From: a virus
Reading direction: 5' to 3' (one strand)
IMG/VR virus record: IMGVR_UViG_3300022752_004098
Coordinates: 1-35,501 of that record
Length of the DNA stretch: 35,501 nt
Shown here piece by piece: positions 1 through 6,124 of this stretch. A program made the position numbers and the translations under genes. The first letter of the stretch is position 1, and every line of letters starts with the position of its first letter. The notes below the pieces were generated by a model. That model saw nothing but the letters and a program-made list of their open reading frames with translations, did not search any database and was not told where the DNA came from.

Positions 1-143
1 TGGTCGCGTACCTGGTCGCAGGATCGGCGCCGGTCGGGCTGCAGCTGGACGCGGTCGCGATGCTCGAGGGCGCGCTCCGCTGGCACGGGCAGACCCCATC
101 ACCCGCCGGATATGCCGGCTACCACGTGGAGGACAGCGCATGA
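1..143 (+). CDS. 3' end of small late protein (partial; complete copy at 34369-34713)
   Basis: The frame is open from base 3 to a TGA at 141-143 and matches the last 46 codons of the gene at 34369-34713. The visible end is rich in Ala, Gly and Leu, and its last four residues (VEDSA-type end) differ from the other copy. The stop overlaps the next ATG as ATGA, so the two are probably translationally coupled. The function is unknown. It lies just upstream of the lysis genes at the end of the late operon. Confidence 0.7.
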   Translation, partial: VAYLVAGSAPVGLQLDAVAMLEGALRWHGQTPSPAGYAGYHVEDSA

Positions 144-346
144 CGGACGCCAAAATCGAGGCACGGGCAGAGGTCCGCGCGGCGCTGATCGGCCTGGCGC
201 GGCTGGCTGCGCGGGCGCTGGCCTACTCAGTCGGTGGGTACACCCCACGCGAGATCGCGACACTGGCGGCCGAGGCCGTCGCCGTCGCAGCCGATCTGAC
301 TGAGGCAGTCGCTGAGCTGCGCGCAGCTCGGCAGGCGGACCAGTGA
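140..346 (+). CDS. Small Ala-rich helical protein upstream of endolysin
   Basis: This is a 68-residue protein, almost entirely predicted helix, with alternating Ala/Leu and acidic/Arg residues (for example AEVRAALIGLARLAARAL) and a Gly-Tyr-Thr break near residue 33. It has no obvious membrane segment, because the hydrophobic runs are interrupted by Arg and Glu. The ATG overlaps the preceding stop as ATGA, and its own stop overlaps the endolysin GTG. The copy at 34710 differs by two residues (A/S at 4, A/V at 62), showing that the reading frame is under protein-level constraint. I do not recognise a family. Its position suggests an accessory late or lysis-associated role, which is only inference. 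Confidence 0.75.
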   Translation: MTDAKIEARAEVRAALIGLARLAARALAYSVGGYTPREIATLAAEAVAVAADLTEAVAELRAARQADQ

Positions 347-783
347 CGGCCTATCGGTGGGGCGCGACGTCGACGTCGCGGCTGCTGACCTGTCATCCGC
401 TCCTGGTCGAGCTCTGGCAGCGCGTGATCGTGCGGCCGGGGCTGCCCCACGACCTGACCGTCGTGTACGGCCACCGGTCGCACGCTGAGCAGGCGGCGCT
501 CTACGCGCGGGGCAGGACTACACCTGGGCCGCGCGTCACCAATGCCCGGCCGGGGCAGAGCAAACACAACACCACGCCGTCACAGGCGATCGACGTCATC
601 CCGATCGTCGCGGGCCGACCGTCGCCGGCCGACTGGGGGCCGATCGAGGCGATCGTGCCACACGTCCGCGCCGAGTGGATGGCGATGGCGGCAGAGGGTC
701 GTGTCCCTGTAGGCGTCGAGCTCGTGTGGGGCGGCGACTGGGCGCTGCGCGACGGCGCACACTGGGAGCTGCGCGGGGTCTGA
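343..783 (+). CDS. Endolysin, M15-family L-alanyl-D-glutamate peptidase type
   Basis: The 146-residue protein shows the M15 (VanY/CwlK-like) zinc peptidase pattern. It has YGHRSHAEQAALYARGRT at residues 42-59, then GQSKHN with His75, followed by A-I-Asp84 as the second zinc ligand. Near the end WGGDW precedes His140, the third ligand. The spacing between His75 and Asp84 is the longer SKHN-x-x-P-S variant known in many phage M15 lysins. Enzymes of this group cut peptidoglycan stem peptides to release progeny. The start is GTG overlapping the previous TGA. No signal peptide is visible, so release through a holin is expected; a holin-like gene follows at 860. The second copy at 34913-35353 differs at five positions, none of them a predicted ligand. 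Confidence 0.93.
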   Translation: MTAYRWGATSTSRLLTCHPLLVELWQRVIVRPGLPHDLTVVYGHRSHAEQAALYARGRTTPGPRVTNARPGQSKHNTTPSQAIDVIPIVAGRPSPADWGPIEAIVPHVRAEWMAMAAEGRVPVGVELVWGGDWALRDGAHWELRGV

Positions 784-814
784 CTCTGGGTCTCGGGCCG
801 GTCAGAGCGACACG

Positions 815-823
815 TGATAGCCT
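815..823 (+). promoter_or_regulatory. Possible extended -10 promoter element before holin-like gene
   Basis: TGATAGCCT fits an extended -10 (TGN-TANNNT) in the 76-base spacer between the endolysin and the holin-like gene. The corresponding spacer in the other copy keeps TGATAGCGT although the rest of the spacer has diverged more than the genes. A similar TGATAGGCT lies before the tape measure gene at 22837. No clear -35 is present. A ribosome binding site, GGAGG, follows at 851-855. Confidence 0.35.
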
Positions 824-859
824 GTCACTGGGCCCTGACTGTCGGCCCGTGGAGGCGCA

Positions 860-1213
860 GTGATCGCTCAGGTAGACCCCGTCGCTCTTGCCCCTTACCT
901 GGCAGGTCCTGGCGCTGCGACACTGGTGCTGCTGATCGTCGGGGCGGCCTGCTATCGGCTGGTCGTCTCGCACCTGGTCCCGATGGCCGCGACCACGATC
1001 GATCGGCACCTGCGGCAGATCGACAGCCTGATCGAGTCACAGCGCGTAGAGGCGCAGCAGACGGCTAAGGCGCTGGCGAGCCTCGATAAAGCCGTCCGCG
1101 CCCTCGAGCGGCGCATCGCGCAGGCCGACGGCGGCACAGGGTGGAACGACGGCGACGGCGGCAGCATCGCGCGGCGGCCTACCATCGATGGGGATGGGCG
1201 CATCAAGCCCTAA
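860..1213 (+). CDS. Holin-like single-pass membrane protein
   Basis: The protein has 117 residues and starts at GTG, with GGAGG five bases upstream. Residues 12-38 form one strongly hydrophobic segment (GAATLVLLIVGAACYRLVV). A charged helical or coiled-coil region follows at about 46-90 (IDSLIESQRVEAQQTAKALASLDKAVRALERR), then a Gly/Asp-rich tail. A short membrane-anchored protein with a cytoplasmic coiled coil directly after an endolysin is the usual position of a holin or holin-like lysis protein. The family itself is not recognisable, so the call rests on topology and context. It is the last gene of the rightward late operon; a terminator follows 43 bases after its stop. Confidence 0.6.
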   Translation: MIAQVDPVALAPYLAGPGAATLVLLIVGAACYRLVVSHLVPMAATTIDRHLRQIDSLIESQRVEAQQTAKALASLDKAVRALERRIAQADGGTGWNDGDGGSIARRPTIDGDGRIKP

Positions 1214-1225
1214 GCGATAGGTGGC

Positions 1226-1256
1226 CGTGTGCGCCTATGCGTTGCGGTCGCACACG
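1226..1256. other. Inverted repeat between convergent operons
   Basis: An 8-bp perfect stem, CGTGTGCG at 1226-1233 and CGCACACG at 1249-1256, encloses a 15-base loop. It lies directly between the ends of the two convergent operons and next to the terminator hairpin. It could serve as the terminator stem for leftward transcripts, but no T-tract follows on that strand. Confidence 0.45.
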
Positions 1257-1289
1257 CGGGGCCCGCATGGTGTGGGCGCCGCGTTTTTT
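1256..1289 (+). terminator. Rho-independent terminator of late operon
   Basis: GCGG-g-GCCC at 1256-1264 pairs with GGGC-g-CCGC at 1274-1282 around a 9-base loop. A G and a run of six T (1284-1289) follow directly. It lies 43 bases after the stop of the last rightward gene. The T-run overlaps the TAA stop of the convergent gene (1288-1290), a very compact arrangement. Confidence 0.85.
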
Positions 1290-1560
1290 ATCGGCGGTGC
1301 TCGCCGCGTTCGATGCCCTGCACCAGCGTCCACGCGGACCGGCCACCCTGACAGCGCAGCCACGCCACCACGGCGGCGCGCTCGCGGGCAGCCCCGGCGG
1401 CCTCGCCCTCGGCGCGGGCCTCTGCGATGGCGTCAGTCAGCACATCGGCGGACCCGGCGTCAGCGACGACGATCAGATCGCGTCCGCAGGTGAGACAGCA
1501 GCGGTCGTCGTCGCAGGCGCTCACGAGCCCGCACCCTAAACACACAGCTACTGCACCCAT
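1288..1560 (-). CDS. Small Cys-rich, zinc-ribbon-like protein
   Basis: This is a 90-residue protein, last gene of the leftward operon. The N-terminus carries Cys7-x2-Cys10, Cys16, Cys21, Cys22-x2-Cys25, a pattern that could hold one zinc ion between two CxxC knuckles. Residues 35-65 are an Ala/Glu-rich helix, and a short C-terminal segment contains CQGG and Trp residues. The ATG at 1560 overlaps the upstream stop as TGATG; a GTG one codon earlier is an alternative start. The family is unknown. Small zinc-ribbon proteins of phages often bind nucleic acid or host proteins, but nothing here decides that. Confidence 0.6.
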   Translation of the reverse strand: MGAVAVCLGCGLVSACDDDRCCLTCGRDLIVVADAGSADVLTDAIAEARAEGEAAGAARERAAVVAWLRCQGGRSAWTLVQGIERGEHRR

Positions 1561-1892
1561 CACTCACCCCCTCGCACCGTCCGGCGCACCCCTGGACCCA
1601 CGGACCACACATGGTCGGCAGCCTGAGGCTGCCAATAGGCGCCGCGCTCGGGGCAGGGCAGCGCCGCGGCCTGCGGGACTGACGGGGCGCACCGCCCCTC
1701 TTTGGCCATCTCCCACACGACCAGGGCCTCGGCGGCCTGCTGTGCGCCGCTCTGCTGATAAGCGATCTCCGCGAGCTCGAGGTCGCGCTGCGTCAGCGCG
1801 TCGAGGTGCGCGTCGAGCTGGTGGGCGGCGATGGCGACCGCGGCGACGATCAGAGTGATGATCCCGCGGACGGCTTTGTCGATCGAGTGCAT
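1560..1892 (-). CDS. Small single-pass membrane protein
   Basis: The protein has 110 residues. The ATG at 1892 is preceded by GGAGCCGACC, the same initiation cassette used by several other genes here, so I prefer it to an ATG 27 codons upstream. Residues about 6-24 (VRGIITLIVAAVAIAA) form a transmembrane segment, followed by a helical region (LDAHLDALTQRDLELAEIAYQQ) and a Pro/Trp-containing tail with one Cys pair. The function is unknown. The shape could fit a membrane-anchored early protein, such as one acting on the host envelope, or a lysis accessory protein. It is on the early leftward strand, not with the endolysin. Confidence 0.6.
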   Translation of the reverse strand: MHSIDKAVRGIITLIVAAVAIAAHQLDAHLDALTQRDLELAEIAYQQSGAQQAAEALVVWEMAKEGRCAPSVPQAAALPCPERGAYWQPQAADHVWSVGPGVRRTVRGGE

Positions 1893-1918
1893 GGTCGGCT
1901 CCATAAAGCAGGCGAAAA

Positions 1919-2221
1919 TCAGGATTCCCAAGAATCCGGGATCGAGTTCCAGATCTTTGCAGCGGTCTCCCACGCGCAGTGGGCGTCATACCACCCGCTG
2001 GTCTCCTCGTCGTGATCGGCAAGGAAGTGACAGCGGCTGCGGTGCTCGTCGTACGCGTCACTGGCGGCGTTTTCCGCGGCCGACCGCTCGTCGACAGCAG
2101 CGTCGTACATGGACTCGGCCTCGGCCTCGTCGGTCGTGGTCAGGAACACGCGCACAGCGGCGCGCGCGCGATCTGCAGAGGCGGTGGCAGCGGTCAGGGA
2201 CTGGTAAGCGAGGCGGGTCAT
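1919..2221 (-). CDS. Small acidic protein of unknown function
   Basis: This is a 100-residue Ala/Asp/Glu-rich protein. The middle is probably helical (TTTDEAEAESMYDAAVDERSAAENAASDAYDEHRSR). The C-terminus is rich in Trp, His and Cys (CHFLADHDEETSGWYDAHCAWETAAKIW), with two widely spaced Cys. The start is ATG at 2221 with GGAGCCGACC directly upstream, and a tandem decamer repeat lies immediately before that ribosome binding site. No family was recognised. Confidence 0.6.
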   Translation of the reverse strand: MTRLAYQSLTAATASADRARAAVRVFLTTTDEAEAESMYDAAVDERSAAENAASDAYDEHRSRCHFLADHDEETSGWYDAHCAWETAAKIWNSIPDSWES

Positions 2222-2230
2222 GGTCGGCTC

Positions 2231-2280
2231 CTGCGGGTCAAGTCGGGTCAGATCGGGTCAGATCAGGTCAGAACGGGTCA
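2231..2280 (-). repeat. Five tandem decamers (consensus GATCGGGTCA)
   Basis: Five head-to-tail 10-bp units occupy 2231-2280: CTGCGGGTCA, AGTCGGGTCA, GATCGGGTCA, GATCAGGTCA, GAACGGGTCA. On the coding (minus) strand each begins with TGACC. The first unit contains the TGA stop of the upstream gene, and the last runs into the ribosome binding site of the next. So the whole gap between the two genes is repeat. Confidence 0.9.
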
Positions 2281-2535
2281 GTCGGCGCGGTAGATAAAAT
2301 ACTCGGCCTGCCGATCTTCCTCGCCGCCCGCGTCGCTGAAATGCAGGCCGATCGCCTGGAGCGCAGCGTCGATCTCGGCGACGCGCGTGGCGGTCTCGGC
2401 ATCATAGTCGCAGGCAGGACCGGCATACACAACGTCGAGGCTGACGACGACCTTGTCATCGTCAATCCGGCTGGCGTAGATCGCGCCGCTACGGGTCAGG
2501 GTGTCGAGGGCAGCGGCGATACGGTCGGTGGTCAT
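2278..2535 (-). CDS. Small protein of unknown function, first gene after leftward internal promoter
   Basis: This is an 85-residue protein with a mixed alpha/beta look: a helix at 4-15, beta-like VVVSLDVVYAG at 29-39, a helix at 48-60 and an acidic end. The ATG at 2535 has AGGAG six bases upstream; an upstream in-frame ATG (2568) has no such site. A promoter-like sequence with repeated elements lies upstream at 2589-2626. No family was recognised. Confidence 0.6.
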   Translation of the reverse strand: MTTDRIAAALDTLTRSGAIYASRIDDDKVVVSLDVVYAGPACDYDAETATRVAEIDAALQAIGLHFSDAGGEEDRQAEYFIYRAD

Positions 2536-2588
2536 GGTCAGCTCCTGCGGGGCGGTGGGCCGCGGCATTGATCGCCGCCGGCCCCAAT

Positions 2589-2616
2589 GTCATACCACGC
2601 TGCACGAATGCTGCAA
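2589..2616 (-). promoter_or_regulatory. Leftward promoter-like sequence
   Basis: On the minus strand TTGCAG (2616-2611) is followed, after 16 bases, by TATGAC (2594-2589). The same -35-like hexamer TTGCAG/C occurs in the divergent early region and before the capsid gene. The -35 overlaps the middle of three GCTGCA repeats, so a regulator bound there could control it. A predicted start near 2582 would give a leader of about 45 bases to the gene at 2535. Confidence 0.45.
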
Positions 2617-2651
2617 GTGTGCTGCACTACAAATAATCAAACAAAGTGCAG
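2599..2651. repeat. Three GCTGCA repeats at 11-bp period plus 7-bp inverted repeat
   Basis: GCTGCA starts at 2599, 2610 and 2621, exactly 11 bases (about one helical turn) apart, so all three sites lie on one face of the DNA. Next to them CTGCACT (2622-2628) and AGTGCAG (2645-2651) form a 7-bp inverted repeat around an A-rich 16-base spacer, locally unusual in this GC-rich genome. The array overlaps the leftward promoter-like sequence and looks like a cooperative operator. Confidence 0.65.
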
Positions 2652-2666
2652 AACGCCGTCCGCTGG

Positions 2667-2942
2667 CTATTCCTCGCCTGGCACGACGAGCACCGGCCGA
2701 CCCTGGCGCTCGAGCACGACCAGGGCCCGCCGCACGACCCAGGACCAGTCGCGATCGTCGATCCGGTGGTAGTCGTGCCTGAGCTCGTCGACGTCGTCGG
2801 GGCTGCACCGCCTGGCAGTCCCCGCGATCTCGGCGATCTGGTCAGCGATCGTGTAGGCCAGATCGTCGAGCTGGTCCGCCCGGAGGCTGGCGCGCTCGAG
2901 TCGGGCGTGCACGGCGAGCGCGTGCGAGGGGGGCCAGGTCAC
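2667..2942 (-). CDS. Small helical protein of unknown function
   Basis: This is a 91-residue protein. Residues 8-45 are mainly helical (ARLERASLRADQLDDLAYTIADQIAEIAGTARR). The C-terminal part is Asp/Arg/Trp-rich (DYHRIDDRDWSWVVRRALVVLERQGRPVLVV) and could form a small alpha/beta unit. The GTG start overlaps the upstream stop (GTGA), so it is coupled to the gene at 2939-3511. The family is unknown. Confidence 0.6.
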   Translation of the reverse strand: MTWPPSHALAVHARLERASLRADQLDDLAYTIADQIAEIAGTARRCSPDDVDELRHDYHRIDDRDWSWVVRRALVVLERQGRPVLVVPGEE

Positions 2943-3511
2943 GCGACACCACGCAGCAGCGCGATCGTGCGCTCGTGGTCGGCGATCCGTCCTGCGGCGA
3001 CGGCCTCGAGGTCGTGCAGGTGCTGCCGGGCGCGGTCGATCTCAGCGCGCAGATCGGCGTCGCTGAGATCGACGTGACGTCGCGTCGGCGCCACGCTCCG
3101 GATCAGCTGCGGTTGCTCTGGCGACGGCGCAGGCGCAGGCGCCGCCTGCCCGTGCAGGTGCGCTGCGGGCAGCAGCTCGGCGCGTGCGCTCTCGAGGATC
3201 GTCTCGTCGGTGGCGTCGAGTGCGAAACGCCGCCACCAATAGACGGGCCCGCGGGCCTGCGGTGCGCGATAATAGCACCTGGCGATCCGACAGCCAAAGG
3301 CCGGCGCGTCATAGATATAGCTCCGTCCGTACTCGATATGCCGGCCCGCGCCGTCATCGGGCACGTCGAGGATCTGTCGCACGATCTGCCCAGCCCGCCG
3401 GCCTGCCTGACCGGTCAGGACTGCAAATAGGTGAAAATCAAGCGGGGCCCACGTATCGCGCGAAATGGACGTGATCAGTACGCGCTGGGCGCTCTCGTCG
3501 AGGTGAACCAT
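2939..3511 (-). CDS. Unknown leftward early protein
   Basis: This is a 190-residue protein. The N-terminal 105 residues look globular, with aromatic and Cys residues (LDFHLFAVLTGQAGRRAGQ; IEYGRSYIYDAPAFGCRIARCYYRAPQ; VYWWRRFALD). A Pro/Ala-rich linker follows at about 117-135, then a C-terminal charged helix (DADLRAEIDRARQHLHDLEAVAAGRIADHERTIALL) that could be a coiled coil. The ATG is preceded by GGAGTCGACC, a variant of the recurring initiation cassette. I do not recognise the family. It sits between the recombination genes and the small unknown genes. Confidence 0.65.
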   Translation of the reverse strand: MVHLDESAQRVLITSISRDTWAPLDFHLFAVLTGQAGRRAGQIVRQILDVPDDGAGRHIEYGRSYIYDAPAFGCRIARCYYRAPQARGPVYWWRRFALDATDETILESARAELLPAAHLHGQAAPAPAPSPEQPQLIRSVAPTRRHVDLSDADLRAEIDRARQHLHDLEAVAAGRIADHERTIALLRGVA

Positions 3512-3529
3512 GGTCGACTCCGAAGGTGC

Positions 3530-3555
3530 GCCCGCCGAGATCCCGGTCGGCGGGC
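3530..3555. other. Perfect 9-bp hairpin between leftward genes
   Basis: GCCCGCCGA (3530-3538) and TCGGCGGGC (3547-3555) form a perfect stem with an 8-base loop in the 81-base gap between two leftward genes. No T-tract follows on the minus strand. It could be an RNA-processing or partial termination element that lowers expression of downstream genes. Confidence 0.55.
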
Positions 3556-3592
3556 TGGGGGAGTGGCGCCGGGGCGCGGTGGGGTCAGGTGA

Positions 3593-4138
3593 TCAGGCCA
3601 GCGGGTCGACGTCGTCACCGGGCGCGCCCCACGGGTCGAGCTCGTCGGCGCCATCGGTCGCGGCATCGGTCGCAGGGGCTGCCTCAGAGGCCGGCACACC
3701 TGGCAGCCCCTCGACTGCAGCGGGCAGCTCTGGCACGGCCGCGAGTGCGGCGTCGACGCTCGGCGCGTCGACCGGAGCCGGGGCAGGCTCGGCGGCGCGA
3801 CGGCGGCGACCACGGCCGCGCGCGGGCGCGGCGTCGCGAGTCAGACCGGCGAGCGGATCGGGCGCGGTCTGGGCGACGCTGGCGACGGCAGGCGCGGCCT
3901 CGACAGCTGGGGTCGGGTCTGGCAGCGGGTCAGGCGTCGGGTCAGGCTCCGGCACAGCCTCGACCGCCTGCGGGCGGTCGAGCGGGCGCTCGAGCCCATA
4001 GACGGCGGCGTCCTCAAGCTCCCGCACGATATCGCGCAGATGATCGTACGCCTCGGCTTTTGCGAGCAAAATGGCCCGATCGGTGTCGCGCGCAGCGCGG
4101 ATCAGCTCGTCAACGTATGCGAAAACGTGCATAGTCAT
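3593..4138 (-). CDS. Ala/Pro-rich protein with acidic C-terminal tail
   Basis: This is a 181-residue protein. The first 55 residues are an amphipathic helical region (MHVFAYVDELIRAARDTDRA; LRDIVRELEDAAVYGLERP). The middle is low-complexity Pro/Asp/Ala with repeated PDPTP and PDPLP, followed by a basic patch (RGRGRRRRAAEP) near residue 108. The end is acidic and hydrophobic (DDVDPLA). The ATG overlaps the upstream stop (ATGA). An acidic tail next to recombination genes recalls the protein-interaction tips of single-strand-binding proteins, but no OB fold is evident, so that is only a suggestion. It could be an unrecognised recombination partner. Confidence 0.6.
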   Translation of the reverse strand: MTMHVFAYVDELIRAARDTDRAILLAKAEAYDHLRDIVRELEDAAVYGLERPLDRPQAVEAVPEPDPTPDPLPDPTPAVEAAPAVASVAQTAPDPLAGLTRDAAPARGRGRRRRAAEPAPAPVDAPSVDAALAAVPELPAAVEGLPGVPASEAAPATDAATDGADELDPWGAPGDDVDPLA

Positions 4139-4800
4139 TCCTCGCCGCGTGGTGCGGCTTCGTTGTGGTGGTCGGCATTGTCATCGGTTGCGGTGCTGGC
4201 AGACCCACGTATAGCGTCGCAGATCGCCTGAGGGCCTGCCTCACGGCTGCGCAGGCGCAGCGCCAGACGTCCACGGGCGATCCGATCTGTGGGGATCTGC
4301 ACTGGCTGGGGCAGCGCGGCGAGGTGCTGTGCGAGTGCAGCCTCTGTCGCCTGGAGCTCGGCGAGCACCACCGCGAGCGGGTCACCGGTAGGCAGCAGCC
4401 GGACGCGGGCCGGCGGTTTGCGCGCGCCGAGGTGGATCTGCAGATCGCGAGGTGCCTCGAGCACGGGGCTGCCGAGCACGCGCACGCCGCCGATCACCTT
4501 CGCGCCGACTTTGACGTCGCGGTCGTGGTACAGCGTGATCGGCTGACCACGCCACGCCGAGACGCGCGGACCCCAGAGGGCGTCGAGGCAGCCCGCCGTC
4601 GTGCGGCAGGGGAGCCAGGGCTTGACGCGCTCGGCGAAATATATGACCAATCGGTCACGGTCCTGGCCGGTTTTCGGGTCGGTTACGGCCTCGACGAGTG
4701 CCCGGTCGATCGTCAGGGTCCGCCCCTCGACCGGCAGATCAGGTCCGGTCAGGTAGCGTCCGCCAAAAAGTACGCGGTAGTCGAGATCGTCGTCAGTCAC
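4135..4800 (-). CDS. Conserved phage-family protein partnered with exonuclease
   Basis: The protein has 221 residues. The GTG at 4800 has GGAGG six bases upstream and overlaps the exonuclease end (GTGACTGA); an ATG at 4833 is further inside the exonuclease gene and less well placed. The core shows a pattern I know from phage proteins near recombination genes: YFAERVKPWL, an Asn/Thr-like TTAGCLDALWG, then WRGQPITLYHDRDVKVG and GGVRVLGSPV. Such proteins are probably small beta-barrel or OB-like domains. The C-terminal half is Ala/Leu/Arg-rich and helical. The role is probably DNA recombination or replication support together with the exonuclease, which is inference from neighbourhood. It is not a recognisable RecT, Bet or Erf annealing protein. 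Confidence 0.65.
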   Translation of the reverse strand: MTDDDLDYRVLFGGRYLTGPDLPVEGRTLTIDRALVEAVTDPKTGQDRDRLVIYFAERVKPWLPCRTTAGCLDALWGPRVSAWRGQPITLYHDRDVKVGAKVIGGVRVLGSPVLEAPRDLQIHLGARKPPARVRLLPTGDPLAVVLAELQATEAALAQHLAALPQPVQIPTDRIARGRLALRLRSREAGPQAICDAIRGSASTATDDNADHHNEAAPRGEE

Positions 4801-5665
4801 GATAGGCCTCCGTGTAGTCGTCGTCGTCGCCATAGGCCCACGCGGGCAGCTCGAGCGCGACAGTCTCTGGCGCCTGGCCTGGCCACACGCCGGCAGTCTC
4901 AGCCGCTGCGATCCGCGCGAGGGCCTCGTCTCGCAGGCGGGCCCCTGTCCAGATCGCGCCGTCGAGCTCGTGCGAGCCGAGGTAGTACACGCCGACGTCG
5001 ACGATGGGTTTAGTTTCATAGCAGACGAGGTACGCGTCGATCGGCGCAGGCGCGAGCCCCTGTGCAGCCTCGATGGCGCGCAGGCCGGCGGCGTAGTGGG
5101 CGGCCTGCCCGTGGTAGTGGTAGCGCGCGACAGTGGCCGCCATTTTGCGGGGCTGCAGCGACTGGACTGCCTTGAGGTCGACGATCACGCGGCGGTCTCG
5201 CGACCACACGAGACGATCGAGCCTGCCCTTATGGACGCGGCCGCCCTCGCTCCAGACGACAGTCGATTCAGACCATGCGCGCCCGCCCTCTGGCGCCTGC
5301 AGGAGTGGCCCGGCAACAGGATGGGCAGCGACTGCGGCGGCGACCGCACGGGCGGTCTCGTCGGCGCTGGCCGTGATCCAGGTCACGTGCGGGTCCGCCG
5401 CGCAGGCAGCGTCATACTCCCGTCCCCTGCGGGTGGCCCCAGTCCAGACCCGATACCGATCGGCGTAGGTCTCGGGCTCCAGCACGGCCGCGTGCATCGC
5501 ATGGTGACCGCTGAAATCGGCGTCTGACGGTGCGCTCTCGCCGTCGACCGCGAGCCGGTAGTGCCTGGCAGAAGTCAGCGCGTGCTTGAGCGTCGACCAG
5601 TTCAGCCCCGGCAGCGATTGATACCGATCAAACGGCAGATCCACCAAAAGACGAGCCCCTGTCAC
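4793..5665 (-). CDS. RecE-type (exonuclease VIII, PDDEXK) exonuclease
   Basis: The 290-residue protein has the features of the phage PDDEXK/RecE-like nuclease family. LNWSTLKHALTSARHYR at 21-37 matches the usual N-terminal substrate-binding motif. HAAVLEPE follows around 58-65. The catalytic core is Glu133 (SESTVVW), Asp150 (KGRLDRL) and Asp163-x-Lys165 (IVDLKA), then the QAAHYAAG motif near 187-194. Such enzymes resect double-stranded ends to leave single strands for annealing, as in phage Red/RecET systems. The GTG start overlaps the preceding stop, and the next gene starts within its last codons, so it is the core of a translationally coupled block. Catalytic residues look intact. Confidence 0.9.
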   Translation of the reverse strand: MTGARLLVDLPFDRYQSLPGLNWSTLKHALTSARHYRLAVDGESAPSDADFSGHHAMHAAVLEPETYADRYRVWTGATRRGREYDAACAADPHVTWITASADETARAVAAAVAAHPVAGPLLQAPEGGRAWSESTVVWSEGGRVHKGRLDRLVWSRDRRVIVDLKAVQSLQPRKMAATVARYHYHGQAAHYAAGLRAIEAAQGLAPAPIDAYLVCYETKPIVDVGVYYLGSHELDGAIWTGARLRDEALARIAAAETAGVWPGQAPETVALELPAWAYGDDDDYTEAYRD

Positions 5666-6096
5666 GAGGCACCGCCGACAGCGCGCCGTCGATCCTGAAT
5701 CAGCCGGGCGGTCTCTCGGAGCAGCACGCGATCGGGACTCTCGGCGACGGCGCCGATCCAGGCGTGGCGCAGCAGGTACACGACGGACTCCAGCTGCGCG
5801 AGCTGGTCAGTGTGCAGGGTCTGCGCCAGACCCTGCAGCCGACGCGCGACGCCGATCCGATAGCTGCCGGGGTCGCACGTCGGGGCGTCGCGATCGTCGA
5901 GGATCAGCCCGGCGAGCACTTCACGCGTGCGAGTGTAGGCGACGCCGCCCCAGTCGGCGCGCAGGAGATGGGCGACGTCGGCGCGGACGTCGGCGGGCAG
6001 GGAGTGGGCGACTGACAGCGCGACGGCTGCCTGCAGCGCGTGGCTGGCCCGCTCTCGGGTCGCAGTGCTGCGCTCTGTGCTGGTAGTGCGGGACAC
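5662..6096 (-). CDS. First gene of leftward operon, unknown
   Basis: This is a 144-residue protein, mostly helical, with Arg/Leu-rich segments (RERASHALQAAVALSVAHSLPADVRADVAHLL; TDQLAQLESVVYLLRHAWIGAV). The GTG start has AGGAGG five bases upstream. A promoter-like sequence with start near 6118 precedes it. Its first position in the early operon would fit an early regulator or host-takeover protein, but no helix-turn-helix is evident. The frame stays open far upstream on this strand, antisense to the next operon, but codon content and the ribosome binding site support the short form. Confidence 0.65.
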   Translation of the reverse strand: MSRTTSTERSTATRERASHALQAAVALSVAHSLPADVRADVAHLLRADWGGVAYTRTREVLAGLILDDRDAPTCDPGSYRIGVARRLQGLAQTLHTDQLAQLESVVYLLRHAWIGAVAESPDRVLLRETARLIQDRRRAVGGAS

Positions 6097-6124
6097 TGGG
6101 TCCTCCTGGTCAGGGTGCAAGAGA

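Larger units (their letters stand above)
1..932. repeat. Left copy of diverged terminal direct repeat
   Basis: This stretch matches 34571-35501 at an offset of 34570, changing to 34569 after a 1-base length difference in the spacer before the holin-like gene. The first 127 bases are identical. Over the first 783 bases I count about 30 substitutions by eye, some replacing whole codons. The block holds the end of one gene, a 68-residue protein, the endolysin and the start of the membrane protein. The simplest reading is that the map closes on itself and the two ends come from slightly different strains or molecules. A true tandem duplication is less likely. Confidence 0.9.

Noticed and set aside
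784-859. tRNA or small RNA gene between endolysin and holin-like genes
   Set aside because: No cloverleaf; the spacer diverges between the two copies more than the genes do.
5662-6096. cI-like repressor
   Set aside because: Position fits a regulator, but no helix-turn-helix pattern was found and no integrase accompanies it.
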